Translations under genes and position numbers: made by a program
Shown here: positions 7,600-16,423 of the stretch, one piece after another
Layout of the letters: every line of letters begins with the position of its first letter
How positions within the stretch are numbered: the first letter of the stretch is position 1
Assembly (NCBI GenBank): GCA_947461705.1
Contig: CANHMF010000011.1
Location: 1 to 32,516, forward strand
Direction of reading: 5' to 3'
Origin: Synechococcaceae cyanobacterium
Lineage (GTDB): Bacteria > Cyanobacteriota > Cyanobacteriia > PCC-6307 > Cyanobiaceae
Length of the DNA: 32,516 bases
The notes under the pieces: model-generated
Database searches by the model: none
What the model saw: the letters and a program-made list of their open reading frames with translations, nothing else
Told to the model about the DNA's origin: nothing

Positions 7600-8728
7600 G
7601 CGGCGTGCCTTCGGCCGAGGCCGCCCGGTGTCGGCATTCACCCTCGGCACCATGCGGGCCGTGGAGGGCCCCCACCAGATGGCGGCGGTGCTGGAAGCGG
7701 CCCTCAGCGCCGGGATCAACCACCTGGAAACTGCTCCCGCCTACGGACCAGCTGAGGCTTACCTGGGCCAGGCCCTGGCCGCGCTCGCCGCCAGGGATCC
7801 CGGCACGCGCGCCGGGCTCGTGCTCACCAGCAAGCTGCTGCCCGGCACGGATCTGGCCACGGCCCAGCAGGAACTGCGCGACTGCCTTCAGCGCCTGGGC
7901 AGCCCGCAACTCGACAATCTGGCCGTGCATGGTCTCAATCGTGCGGAGCATCTGGAGTGGGCCCTGCGGGGGCCAGGATCCGAGCTGCTCGCCTGGGCCC
8001 TGGGGGAGGGCCTGGCGGCCCAGGTGGGCTTCTCCAGCCACGGCAGCAACGGGCTGATCGAGAGCGCCCTGGCCTCGGAACGCTTCAGCTTCTGCAGCCT
8101 GCATGTGCATCTGTTCGACCAGACGCGCCTAGCCCTGGCCCGCACTGCCCTGGCCGAGGGCATCGGCGTGCTGGCCATTTCCCCCGCCGATAAGGGTGGG
8201 CGCCTCTACAACCCACCACCCGAGCTGAGCACCGCCTGCGCCCCATTTCACCCCCTCGAGCTGGCCTACCGCTTCCTGCTGGAGGAGGGGATCTCCACCC
8301 TGAGCCTGGGAGCAGCCCAGCCCTCGGATCTGATCTGGGCCACGCGCTGGCAGGCGGGGGAGCTGCAGGGCTCAGCCCCCGCGCTGGCTGCAGCCCTGCA
8401 ACGGCTACAGCAGCAGGCCGCTGAGCAGCTCGGCAGCGATCTCTGCGGCCAGTGCCGCGCCTGCCTGCCCTGCCCCAACGCCGTGCCGATTCCCGAGTTG
8501 CTGCGGCTGCGCAACCTGGCCGTGGGCCACGGCATGGAGGCCTTCGCCCAGGAGCGCTACAACCTGATCGGCCGCGCCGGCCACTGGTGGGAAGCGCACA
8601 ACGCTGCCGCCTGTAACCGCTGCGGTGACTGCCTGCCCCGCTGCCCCCACCACCTGGCGATTCCCGATCTGCTGGCGGACACGCACCAACGCCTGGCGGC
8701 AGCACCCCGGCGGCGACTCTGGGGCTAG
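7556..8728 (+). CDS. Aldo/keto reductase with C-terminal Fe-S domain
   Basis: A 390-residue fusion. Residues about 15-270 are an aldo/keto reductase TIM barrel: RRAFGRGRPVSAFTLGTM at the N-terminus, HLETAPAYGPAEAYLG with the catalytic Tyr, LTSKLLPG with the catalytic Lys, NLAVHGLN near strand 4. The tail carries eight cysteines in two groups: 297, 300, 303, 306 and 353, 356, 359, 363 (CNRCGDCLPRCP), which suggests one or two 4Fe-4S clusters. Substrate and electron partner are unknown. GTG 7556 is used because the barrel needs sequence upstream of residue 17; a CTG at 7592 is the alternative, and GTG 7628 would cut the first strand. It overlaps the bfn gene and converges with a 4-base overlap on the binding-protein gene. 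Confidence 0.88.
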   Translation: MTTTKSPAGRTTLAERRAFGRGRPVSAFTLGTMRAVEGPHQMAAVLEAALSAGINHLETAPAYGPAEAYLGQALAALAARDPGTRAGLVLTSKLLPGTDLATAQQELRDCLQRLGSPQLDNLAVHGLNRAEHLEWALRGPGSELLAWALGEGLAAQVGFSSHGSNGLIESALASERFSFCSLHVHLFDQTRLALARTALAEGIGVLAISPADKGGRLYNPPPELSTACAPFHPLELAYRFLLEEGISTLSLGAAQPSDLIWATRWQAGELQGSAPALAAALQRLQQQAAEQLGSDLCGQCRACLPCPNAVPIPELLRLRNLAVGHGMEAFAQERYNLIGRAGHWWEAHNAAACNRCGDCLPRCPHHLAIPDLLADTHQRLAAAPRRRLWG

Positions 8729-9765
8729 GGGCGCTCAGGGGCCGCCCGGTCCCACAGCTCCTGGCGGCGCTGCCGCTCCATGGCCGTGAGGGGCTCCAGG
8801 CTGGTGCAACGGGCCAGCACCGCTGGCGGCGGCAGCAGCAAGCCCCGCAGCTGCGGGGGCCAGCGCTTCAGGGCAGGCGCCAGCTGCTCCCGGGGCAGCG
8901 GTGGCACCCAGCCCCCCGCCAGCAGACGGTCCAGCAGGGGCAGGGTGAGGCCATCACGCAGCCATTCGAGCGGCACGGGCCTGGAGGCCCCCGCGGGGCG
9001 CAGCAGCAGGTTCCACCACAGGGGGGAGCCGGAGGCCGGCAGCAGGGCCTGCAACCGTGGATCACTGATCAGCAGGGGGACGGCCCGATAACTGGGCACC
9101 ACCACCCCATCGGCGTCGCCGGCCAGCAGCAGGTTGAAGCCATCACGCTCATCGAAGGCCAGGGCCTGCTGCCGCAGCTGCCGCAGCGGATCCACTTGGG
9201 GCGTGAGGCGTGCGGCCAGCTCCATCACCACCCTGGGGCTGGAGGGCAGCACGAGCTTGCGGCGCAGACTGGGATCCAGCAGCAGATCCCAGCCCTCTGC
9301 CCCACGCCGCACCAGATCTGGACGGTTGCGCAGCACCAGCACCCAGGTGCCAAAGGCCCAGGGAAAGGCCAGGGCCGGGAAGCCCTCGGGCTGGAACAGG
9401 CGACTCACCGGCGCAGCCATCGGCGCCAGTTGGGCCAGCAGTTGGGGGGCCGCCAAGGGCTGCAGAACCGCGGGATCCAGCTGAGCGGCCCAGCCATCGC
9501 TGAGCTGCAGCAGGGCCGCAGCGGGCGCACCCGGCCCCTGCATCGTGGCCTCCAGCACTGCCGCGGGCGAATCGAGGGGCTGCAGGCGCCAGGGCTTGGG
9601 GAGGGCCTTCACCCAGGCCGGCGGCAACTCGCCGCGGGCGGACAGCAGCAGCGGGTCGTCGCTGCTGCCGCGACAACCCGCCAGCAAGCCGCTGCCAGCA
9701 ACCGCGCCCCCCAGGGCAGCGAACCGCAGCAACCGGCGACGGGGAAGCAAGGGGGATTGCACCAT
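8725..9765 (-). CDS. ABC-type solute-binding lipoprotein, PotD-like
   Basis: A 346-residue secreted protein resembling polyamine/spermidine-type periplasmic binding proteins. The N-terminus has twin arginines and a hydrophobic stretch ending in a lipobox (PRRRLLRFAALGG, then SGLLAGC), so a lipid-anchored, possibly Tat-exported protein is inferred. Later segments such as FPALAFPWAFGTWVLVLRN, GWDLLLDPSLRRKLVLPSSP and DADGVVVPSYRAV fit a type II binding-protein fold. ATG 9765 was chosen because the signal sequence starts there; the longer upstream frame is proline-rich and overlaps the cobT-like gene. No permease or ATPase neighbours it. It is the last gene of the topA run, 10 bases after the cobT-like gene. 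The ligand is unknown. Confidence 0.75.
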   Translation of the reverse strand: MVQSPLLPRRRLLRFAALGGAVAGSGLLAGCRGSSDDPLLLSARGELPPAWVKALPKPWRLQPLDSPAAVLEATMQGPGAPAAALLQLSDGWAAQLDPAVLQPLAAPQLLAQLAPMAAPVSRLFQPEGFPALAFPWAFGTWVLVLRNRPDLVRRGAEGWDLLLDPSLRRKLVLPSSPRVVMELAARLTPQVDPLRQLRQQALAFDERDGFNLLLAGDADGVVVPSYRAVPLLISDPRLQALLPASGSPLWWNLLLRPAGASRPVPLEWLRDGLTLPLLDRLLAGGWVPPLPREQLAPALKRWPPQLRGLLLPPPAVLARCTSLEPLTAMERQRRQELWDRAAPERP

Positions 9766-9775
9766 GGCGCCGACC

Positions 9776-10897
9776 CTAGGGCTGGTGCAGCTGGCGGCAG
9801 GCCCGGTCGCAGGCCACGGCCAGGGTCTCGGAGGGGCGACCACTGAGTTCCCACAACAGGGCCAAACCGCCAGCTCCCACCCCCTCCTTCACATACCCCT
9901 GCTCGTAGGCCAGCAACTCCGGGGAACGGCACTGGTGGAAGCGCAGACCCGTGGCGAAGGCCAGGGGCCGTTCCCCCCATCGCTGCCCCAGGCGCTGCAA
10001 CAGCACCCCCAGATCACTGCTGGGCTCCTCCGCCACCCAGGCGGTTGTGCCGATGGCCACATGGGCCCCCAGAGCCTGGCGCTGCTGGGGCGTGGCCAGG
10101 GCCAAGGCCAGGGCCATCACCGCCACCATCTGGCTGCCACCAGCCAGGAGCACCGGCAGCTGGGCCTGGGCGGCCTCGAGCACCAAGGCCGCCGCCAGGG
10201 CCTGCATCGGATCTCCCACCGCCGCGAGTATCCGCGGCACCGCTGGCGGCCATGGAGCCAGCCGCGTGAGCCCAGCCGCCGCCAAGCCCCTGGCCACCAA
10301 GGCACCTTTGAGGTCATGGGCGGGCGTGAGCAGGCTCCCGCTCACCAAACCACCCGCCTCCACCCCCAGGGCCGTGAGCACCGCCTGGGCCGTGGTGGTA
10401 CCCCCAGGCACGCATTCAGCGAGCACCAAGGGCTGGTGGTGCCGGGCCAGCCCCCGCCCCCAGCGCTGGCCCAGGGCCAGCAGGTGCTGCACCCGCTCCT
10501 CCGGCATCGCCCGCCCACTGCTGAGGCAGCGGGCGGGGCCGTGGCCCAACTGCACATGGGCCACAGCAGGGGCCACCGGAGCCCCCAGATCCACCACCAG
10601 GGGCTCGAGCCCCAGTTGGGCCGCCACCACCTGGGCGATCAGAGCCGGACTGACCCCCGCCGGCAACGGCGGCAGGGCATGGGGACGGTGGGCGCCAGGG
10701 CCCAACAGCAGTAGCTCCGCATCGGCAGCGGCGGTGCAACGGCGCGCCTCCGGGGTGGCCCCCGCCGCTGAGATGCCTGGCACCGCCGCGGTGTCGGTGC
10801 CGGCCAGCAGCAGCAGCACGCGGGTGGTGGCCGCGGCTGAAGCCATCCGTGCGCACCAGGCCGCGGCTAGCTGGGGATCACCGCTCAGCTGCCGCAT
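9776..10897 (-). CDS. CobT-like nicotinate mononucleotide-dependent phosphoribosyltransferase (UPF0284)
   Basis: A 373-residue protein of the TIGR00303/UPF0284 group, related to CobT. CobT activates the lower-ligand base of cobalamin as an alpha-ribotide using nicotinate mononucleotide. Supporting sequence includes LVLAECVPGGTTTAQAVLTA, a Gly/Thr-rich signature shared with CobT, and VGDPMQALAAALVLEAA, VLLAGGSQMVAVMALALA and a C-terminal EGVGAGGLALL. The assignment is from remembered family character, not alignment. Starts at ATG 10897, 5 bases after the DUF2232 gene stop. No other cobalamin gene is present here; the surrounding operon of topA and membrane proteins gives no direct hint of function. 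Confidence 0.75.
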   Translation of the reverse strand: MRQLSGDPQLAAAWCARMASAAATTRVLLLLAGTDTAAVPGISAAGATPEARRCTAAADAELLLLGPGAHRPHALPPLPAGVSPALIAQVVAAQLGLEPLVVDLGAPVAPAVAHVQLGHGPARCLSSGRAMPEERVQHLLALGQRWGRGLARHHQPLVLAECVPGGTTTAQAVLTALGVEAGGLVSGSLLTPAHDLKGALVARGLAAAGLTRLAPWPPAVPRILAAVGDPMQALAAALVLEAAQAQLPVLLAGGSQMVAVMALALALATPQQRQALGAHVAIGTTAWVAEEPSSDLGVLLQRLGQRWGERPLAFATGLRFHQCRSPELLAYEQGYVKEGVGAGGLALLWELSGRPSETLAVACDRACRQLHQP

Positions 10898-10902
10898 CGG
10901 CC

Positions 10903-11577
10903 TCAGAGGGGATCCATCGCCACCAGGGGCCGCAGCAGCGGGGGCGGCTCACTGATGGGCGTCTGCAGCCGCGGGAAGATCCAGTAGGCCACCGCGTGCA
11001 GCGCCAACACGTAAATCAGGTTCTGCACCAGCACCAAACCCAGGGCCATCAGTTGCACCTGGAGCAGATCGGGACCACCACCCAACTGCAACAGACCACT
11101 GAGTTTCTCCAGCAACTGGGCGGCGGCGGCGGTGATCAACACCCAGAGGTTCTCCCCCAACAACACCGACAGCACCGCCACCCGCACCAGGAAGCCAGCG
11201 GCCCCGATCACCAGCCCCACCCCCCAACTGATCCACCAGCTCAGCCGGCGCGTCCAGCACCACCCCAACCAGAGGGCCAGCAGGCCATAGGGGAACAGCA
11301 CCAACGGCCCGCGGATGGGCCCCATGAGCGCCACCAGCAGCAGGGCCGCCACCGTCACCCCCTCCACGCCGCAGCGCCAATTCTGGCGCAGTTGCAGCAG
11401 AGCCAGGGGCAGGGGCAGAGCGAGGCGGAACAGGGCGCCGCCCACCGGCAGGTAGTACAGCCCCACCCAGAGCAGGGCGGTTGCAGCCGCCAGGTAGGCG
11501 GTTTCCGTGAGCTGGCGGGCCTGGCGGCGGCTCAGGCTGGCCGGGGGGGGAGCATCGGGCTGGCGGGGCTGCCTCAT
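10903..11577 (-). CDS. DUF2232 multi-spanning membrane protein
   Basis: A 224-residue protein with about six hydrophobic segments (for example YLAAATALLWVGLYYLPVGG, VEGVTVAALLLVALMGPIRG, ISWGVGLVIGAAGFLVRV and LMALGLVLVQNLIYVLALH), after an N-terminal proline- and arginine-rich cytoplasmic stretch. It resembles the DUF2232 family of cyanobacteria and Firmicutes, where the fold recalls small-molecule transport S-components but function is unproven. The ATG overlaps the stop of the upstream lipoprotein gene by 4 bases, and the next gene starts 5 bases later, so it is inside an operon. It might pair with the orphan binding protein two genes downstream, but this is speculation. Confidence 0.75.
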   Translation of the reverse strand: MRQPRQPDAPPPASLSRRQARQLTETAYLAAATALLWVGLYYLPVGGALFRLALPLPLALLQLRQNWRCGVEGVTVAALLLVALMGPIRGPLVLFPYGLLALWLGWCWTRRLSWWISWGVGLVIGAAGFLVRVAVLSVLLGENLWVLITAAAAQLLEKLSGLLQLGGGPDLLQVQLMALGLVLVQNLIYVLALHAVAYWIFPRLQTPISEPPPLLRPLVAMDPL

Positions 11578-12011
11578 CGCGGAGCCGGGGCCGGAGTGCG
11601 CAGCGGGGTGGGACTGGGCTCAGGGCCGGGGGGAATGCGTTCGATGGTTTCCACTTCGAAGGCCACGCCAGCGGCCCGAAGGGCTTCGGTAACCACTTCC
11701 GCAGGGGCGGAGGGATCGGCCGCCGGCAACTTGATCGTGACGCGGTAGGGCGACGGGGTGGTGGGCTGGTTTTTTGGCTTCGAAGCCGGAGGCGTTGCAG
11801 CCGGCACGCTGGGCTGGGCCTGCACGGCCGGCTTGGCCGTGGGTGCCGGCTTAGCGGGCACAGCGGGCGATGCGGCGACTGGCGCCTTCGGGGCCGGTTC
11901 AGGCGCCGAGAAGCTGCGGGAGAGCTGATCGCCAAAGGGCGTGCCGCTGCATCCGGCCAGCCCCAGGGCACTGGCCAACAGGGCCACGGCGGTGCGCAGG
12001 CCCCTGCCCAT
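11574..12011 (-). CDS. Small Pro/Ala/Lys-rich lipoprotein
   Basis: A 145-residue predicted lipoprotein of unknown function. The signal sequence reads [20 protein letters not shown] followed by the lipobox Cys at 21. Residues about 38-85 are a low-complexity linker of Pro, Ala and Lys (for example APKAPVAASPAVPAKPAPT) that would span the periplasm or cell wall. A short compact region follows (YRVTIKLPAADPSAPAEVV to VAFEVETIERIPPG), and the tail is again Pro-rich. Its ATG shares one base with the topA stop (TGATG) and its stop overlaps the DUF2232 start, so it should be cotranslated with both. No family was recognised. Confidence 0.7.
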   Translation of the reverse strand: MGRGLRTAVALLASALGLAGCSGTPFGDQLSRSFSAPEPAPKAPVAASPAVPAKPAPTAKPAVQAQPSVPAATPPASKPKNQPTTPSPYRVTIKLPAADPSAPAEVVTEALRAAGVAFEVETIERIPPGPEPSPTPLRTPAPAPR

Positions 12012-14710
12012 CAGCTATCGGCCGCCTTGATCACCCGCACGGCACTGGCCCGCAGACGCCCGGTCTTGGTGGTGGCGGGTGCCTTCTTGGCCGCCGGTTT
12101 CTTGGCGGCAGCTGTCTTGGTCCCACCGGCCGCTGCCGTCTTGCGGCCTTTGCCCTTGCCGGTGGCGGCCTTCGCCGCCAGCAGCTCCACCGCCTGTTCG
12201 AGGGTGAGGGTGTCGGCGGTGGTGCCCTCTGGCAGGGAGGCATTCACCTTGCCCTGCTTCACATAGAGGCCGTAGGGGCCGTCAAACAGCTGGATCACCT
12301 CATCGGCGCCCTCGGGGGTGCCGAGATCCTTGAGGGCTGTGCGGCCCCCGCGCCCCTTCTTGGGCATGGCCAGCAGTTCCATCGCCCGGGGAAGCTCGAC
12401 CAACAGCACGTCGTCCTCGGCCTTGAGGGAGCGGTAGTCCTTCTCACCCTTGCCCTTGTGATGCACCACGTAGGGCCCAAAGCGGCCCAGCCCGGCCTCG
12501 ATCCGACCGCCATCGGGGTGATCGCCCAGCAGCCGCGGCAAGCGCAGCAGACCAAGGGCATCTTCCAGGCTGAGCTCTTCGGGCTTGGCACCCTTGGGCA
12601 GGGAGGCCCGCTTGGGCTTCGGGTTCTCATCGCTCACCTGGCCCCGCTGCACATAGGGGCCGTACTGGCCGAAGAGCAGGTACACCAGATCGCCCGTTTC
12701 CGGGTCCTCACCCAGGGATTCCGGCCCATCGGCCTTTTGCCGCAGGATCAGCTCAGCTTTGTCGGCATCCAGATCCGCCGGGGTGATCTCCTGGGGCAGG
12801 GTGGCCTTGAGCAGCTCCTCGGTGCCGTCATCGGCCAGCCGCTTGGTTTCCAGGTAGGCACCGAAGCGACCGATGCGCACCACACAGGGCAAGCCCTCCA
12901 GTTCGATGGTGCGGGAGGCCGTGGGGTCGATGTCGCCCTCTCGTTGCTGCACCTGGGTTTCCAGGCCCGCATCGCCCTTGTAAAAGCTCTCCAGGTAGGG
13001 CAACCACTGCACCTGGCCGTGGGAGATCTCATCGAGGGTGTTCTCCATCCGGGCGGTGAAACTCGTGTCCACCAGGTCGGGGAAGTGCTCCTCCAGCAGA
13101 GCCGTCACGGCAAAGGCCGTGAAGCTGGGGGTGAGGGCGTTGTTCTGGAGGGTGGCGTAGCCGCGGTCCACGATCGTGCCGATGATCGAGGCATAGGTGG
13201 AAGGGCGGCCGATACCCTCCTTCTCCAGCATCTTCACCAGGGCCGCTTCGCTAAAGCGGGCGGGCGGCTGGGTTTGGTGGCCGAGGGCCTCCACCGCCTT
13301 GCAGGCCGGGCTGTCGCCCACCTTGAGGGCCGGCAGCAGCACCTCCTGACCCTCAAGGGCGGCATCGGGATCATCGGAGCCCTCCACGTAGGCGCGGAAG
13401 AAGCCGGCAAAGTCGATGCGCTTGCCTGAGGCGCGGAAGCTGGCGTCGCCGCTTTTCAGCTCCACCGAGAGCATGGTGAGCCTGGCGTCCGCCATCTGGC
13501 TGGCCACGGTGCGCTTCCAGATCAGCTCGTAGAGGGCCAGATCCTTCTCCTTGAGGCCCGTTTCATTCGGGGTGCGGAAGCTCTCCCCAGCGGGACGGAT
13601 GGCTTCGTGGGCCTCCTGGGCATTGCGGGCCTTGGTGGAAAACTGGCGCGGCGAGGGGCTCAGATAGTCCTTGCCGTACTTCTCCGCCACGCAGCTGCGG
13701 GCGGCGTTGATGGCCTGATCACTGAGATGCACCGAGTCGGTGCGCATGTAGGTGATGAAGCCGCGCTCGTAGAGCCCCTGGGCCGTGCGCATGGTTTCCC
13801 GGGCCGAGAGCCGCAGCTTGCGGTTGGCCTCCTGCTGCAGGGTGCTGGTGGTGAAGGGCGGCACCGGCTTGCGCACAGTGGGCTTCTCCTCCACCTCCGC
13901 CACGGTCCAGGGGGCGGCCTTCACCTGGGCCTGCAGAGCTTTGGCCTCCGCCTCACTCAGCAGCTTCACCTTGCTGCCGGCCTTGAGGGCTCCGGTGCTC
14001 TCGTCGAAATCGGAGCCGCCGGCGATGCGCTCGCCCTTGAGGTGGGTGAGCTTGGCGTCGAAGCCGCTACCCCCCTGCTGCAGCTGGGCCTTGAGATCCC
14101 AGTAGCTGCCACTTCGGAAGGCCCGTCGGGCCCGTTCCCGCTGCACCAGCAGGCGCACCGCCACCGACTGCACCCGGCCGGCGGAGAGGCCCCAGGCCAC
14201 TTTTTTCCACAGCAGCGGCGAGAGGGTGTAGCCCACCAGGCGATCGAGGATGCGCCGGGTTTCCTGGGCGTGCACCAGCTCCATGTCGAGCTCGCGGGTC
14301 TGCTCCAGGGCGCGGCCGATGGCCTCCTTGGTGATCTCATGGAACACCATGCGCTTCACCGGCACCTTCGGGTTCAGCAGCTGCAGCAGGTGCCAGCTGA
14401 TGCTCTCCCCTTCCCGGTCTTCGTCCGTGGCCAGCAGCAATTGGTCGGCGCCCTTGAGGGCGTCCTTGAGTTCCTTCACCACCTTTTTCTTGTCCTTCGG
14501 CACCACGTAGAGGGGCTCGAAGTTGTTGGCGGTGTTGACGCCGAGGTTCGCCCACTTCTCACCCTTGTGGGCCGCCGGGATCTCGCTGGCGTTGTTGGGC
14601 AGATCGCGCACGTGCCCCATGGAGGCTTCCACCTTGAAGTCCTTGGGAAGGAACCCGCGGATGGTGCGGGCCTTCGTGGGGCTCTCGACGATGACCAGCG
14701 TGTGCGCCAC
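12011..14710 (-). CDS. topA: DNA topoisomerase I (type IA)
   Basis: Relaxes negatively supercoiled DNA by cutting one strand through a 5'-phosphotyrosine. The 899-residue product starts with the TOPRIM domain ([20 protein letters not shown], then DEDREGE at 96-102 for Mg2+). Active-site Tyr321 lies in [15 protein letters not shown]. The C-terminal part has no cysteine zinc fingers; instead it has at least four short repeats of the type [25 protein letters not shown] and PYGLYVKQG, ending in a Lys/Ala-rich basic tail. GTG 14710 was chosen because (V/M)[10 protein letters not shown] is the family start; sequence further upstream is unlike topoisomerase. It heads a five-gene minus-strand run and diverges from ndhB. 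Confidence 0.96.
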   Translation of the reverse strand: MAHTLVIVESPTKARTIRGFLPKDFKVEASMGHVRDLPNNASEIPAAHKGEKWANLGVNTANNFEPLYVVPKDKKKVVKELKDALKGADQLLLATDEDREGESISWHLLQLLNPKVPVKRMVFHEITKEAIGRALEQTRELDMELVHAQETRRILDRLVGYTLSPLLWKKVAWGLSAGRVQSVAVRLLVQRERARRAFRSGSYWDLKAQLQQGGSGFDAKLTHLKGERIAGGSDFDESTGALKAGSKVKLLSEAEAKALQAQVKAAPWTVAEVEEKPTVRKPVPPFTTSTLQQEANRKLRLSARETMRTAQGLYERGFITYMRTDSVHLSDQAINAARSCVAEKYGKDYLSPSPRQFSTKARNAQEAHEAIRPAGESFRTPNETGLKEKDLALYELIWKRTVASQMADARLTMLSVELKSGDASFRASGKRIDFAGFFRAYVEGSDDPDAALEGQEVLLPALKVGDSPACKAVEALGHQTQPPARFSEAALVKMLEKEGIGRPSTYASIIGTIVDRGYATLQNNALTPSFTAFAVTALLEEHFPDLVDTSFTARMENTLDEISHGQVQWLPYLESFYKGDAGLETQVQQREGDIDPTASRTIELEGLPCVVRIGRFGAYLETKRLADDGTEELLKATLPQEITPADLDADKAELILRQKADGPESLGEDPETGDLVYLLFGQYGPYVQRGQVSDENPKPKRASLPKGAKPEELSLEDALGLLRLPRLLGDHPDGGRIEAGLGRFGPYVVHHKGKGEKDYRSLKAEDDVLLVELPRAMELLAMPKKGRGGRTALKDLGTPEGADEVIQLFDGPYGLYVKQGKVNASLPEGTTADTLTLEQAVELLAAKAATGKGKGRKTAAAGGTKTAAAKKPAAKKAPATTKTGRLRASAVRVIKAADS

Positions 14711-14845
14711 AGGCAGGCGTAAAACCGCTTCCCTCTTTATCGCACCGGCGAACCACCCTGGCGAGCCACCTGGGGCAGAAGGCGACCAAACCCAAACGCC
14801 AGCGCGGCTAAAGTCCGCCTCAACGGGTGCCCCTTCCCAGCTGTG
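14711..14845. promoter_or_regulatory. Divergent topA/ndhB intergenic region
   Basis: This 135-base gap must hold promoters for both genes. On the plus strand TAAAGT at 14809-14814 is a TAnnnT-type -10, about 32 bases before the ndhB ATG. On the minus strand GATAAA (reading left from about 14741) is a possible topA -10. Neither has a good -35. No other structure stands out. Confidence 0.35.
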
Positions 14846-16423
14846 ATGTCTCTCCTGGCGGCCGCTGCTTCCGCCACCGACCCCGCTAGCCCCCTGGGCC
14901 CCATCACCTCTCTGCAGCTGAACGCTGGTGCGATCGCGCCTGAGGGTGCGGTGCTGCTGGCGATGGTGGCCTGCCTGCTGGTGGACCTGGCCGGCGAAAA
15001 GGTGGCCAGCAAGTGGGTTCCGGTGTTGTCGTATCTGGGACTGGGCACGGCCCTGGTGCTGCTGGCCCTGCAATGGGATGCAGCCCCCCTGATGCCCTCC
15101 TTTCTGGGCTCCTTCCTGGCGGACAACCTCGCGATTGCCTTCCGGGCCGTGGTGGCGGCGTCCACGCTGCTGTCGTTGCTGATCAGCTGGCGCTACGTGG
15201 AGCGGGCCGGCACGCCGGTGGGGGAGTACACCGCGATCCTGCTGGCGGCCACCCTCGGCGCGATGCTGCTCTGCGGCTCCACTGACCTCGTGAGCATCTT
15301 CGTGTCACTGGAAACCCTCTCGGTGGCCAGCTATCTGCTCTCGGGCTACATGAAGCGCGACGCCCGCAGTTCTGAGGCAGCGCTCAAATACCTCCTTGTG
15401 GGTTCTGCCGCAGCGGCGGTGTTCCTCTACGGAGCCTCACTGCTCTATGGACTCACCGGCGGTGAGACCAGCCTGGAGGCCGTGGGCCTGGCCCTTCAGA
15501 CCAGCACCACGCCGGTGGCGGCCCTGGCCCTGGTGTTCGTGCTGGCCACGGTGGCCTTCAAGATCGCTGCTGTCCCCTTCCACCAGTGGACCCCAGACGT
15601 CTACGAGGGATCCCCAACCCCGGTGGTGGCCTTCCTCTCGGTGGGGTCCAAAGCGGCGGGTTTCGCCCTGGCCCTGCGCATCCTCGTGGGCTGCTTTGAA
15701 CCCTTTGAAGCCCAGTGGAAACTGCTGTTCACCGTGCTGGCCATCCTGAGCATGGTGCTGGGCAACGTGGTGGCCCTGGCCCAGACCTCCATGAAGCGGA
15801 TGCTGGCCTACAGCTCCATTGGCCAGGCCGGCTTCGTGATGATCGGCCTGGTGTGCGGCACTGAAGACGGCTACTCCGCGATGGTGCTCTACATGGCGGC
15901 CTACCTGTTCATGAACCTGGGGGCCTTCGCTTGCATCATCCTGTTCTCGTTGCGCACCGGCAGCGACCGCATTTCTGACTACGCCGGCCTCTATCAGAAG
16001 GATCCGCTGATCACGCTGGGCCTCAGCCTCTGCCTGCTCTCCCTCGGCGGCATCCCACCGATGCTGGGCTTCTTCGGCAAGATCTACCTCTTCTTCGCCG
16101 GCTGGGCCGATCACCAATACCTGCTTGTGGTGGTGGGCCTGCTCACCTCTGTGATCTCGATTTACTACTACATCTCCGTGATCAAGATGATGGTGGTGAA
16201 GGAGCCCCAGGAGGCTTCCGATGTGGTGAAGAACTATCCCGCGTTGAGCTGGAACATTGCCGGCCTGCAACCACTGCGGGCCGCCCTGATTTCCTGCGTG
16301 GTGATCACGGCCGTGGGCGGCATCCTCTCCAACCCGCTGTTCAACTGGGCAAGTGGGGCCGTCGCCGGCACGCCCATGCTGCAGAAGGCTCTAGCGGCGG
16401 CCGGCAGCCTGCCGGTGGGCTGA
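14846..16423 (+). CDS. ndhB: NAD(P)H-quinone oxidoreductase subunit 2 (NdhB)
   Basis: Proton-pumping membrane subunit of the cyanobacterial NDH-1 complex, which serves respiration, cyclic electron flow and CO2 uptake. The 525-residue product has about fourteen helices and matches the family length. Characteristic stretches are [20 protein letters not shown] with its conserved Glu, [39 protein letters not shown] with the mid-membrane Lys, and [22 protein letters not shown] 14846 is preferred to the GTG one codon earlier. The stop shares a base with the start of the following ABC ATPase gene (TGATG), unusual company for a respiratory subunit. Other ndh genes are absent here, as expected since ndhB usually stands alone in cyanobacteria. 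Confidence 0.96.
   Translation: MSLLAAAASATDPASPLGPITSLQLNAGAIAPEGAVLLAMVACLLVDLAGEKVASKWVPVLSYLGLGTALVLLALQWDAAPLMPSFLGSFLADNLAIAFRAVVAASTLLSLLISWRYVERAGTPVGEYTAILLAATLGAMLLCGSTDLVSIFVSLETLSVASYLLSGYMKRDARSSEAALKYLLVGSAAAAVFLYGASLLYGLTGGETSLEAVGLALQTSTTPVAALALVFVLATVAFKIAAVPFHQWTPDVYEGSPTPVVAFLSVGSKAAGFALALRILVGCFEPFEAQWKLLFTVLAILSMVLGNVVALAQTSMKRMLAYSSIGQAGFVMIGLVCGTEDGYSAMVLYMAAYLFMNLGAFACIILFSLRTGSDRISDYAGLYQKDPLITLGLSLCLLSLGGIPPMLGFFGKIYLFFAGWADHQYLLVVVGLLTSVISIYYYISVIKMMVVKEPQEASDVVKNYPALSWNIAGLQPLRAALISCVVITAVGGILSNPLFNWASGAVAGTPMLQKALAAAGSLPVG

Noticed and set aside
9545-10714. 389-codon plus-strand frame opposite the cobT-like and binding-protein genes
   Set aside because: Gln/His/Pro/Arg-rich shadow sequence; the minus strand carries two credible proteins with a signal sequence and family motifs.
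12030-12170. Repetitive Ala/Lys/Thr codons at the topA 3' end, considered as a DNA repeat
   Set aside because: It is a low-complexity basic protein tail, not an exact nucleotide repeat.
11870-13429. 519-codon plus-strand frame across the topA 3' end
   Set aside because: Shadow of topA and the lipoprotein gene, with biased composition and no start signal.
13607-14722. Long open frame (371 codons) on the plus strand antisense to topA
   Set aside because: It is a mirror of the GC-rich topA coding strand; its translation is Gly/His/Leu-biased, matches no family, and the opposite strand has a clear topoisomerase with catalytic motifs.
14930-14937. HIP1 octamer GCGATCGC (also at 19269-19276)
   Set aside because: Only two copies were found in this window, both inside genes, which is not the strong enrichment seen in beta-cyanobacteria.
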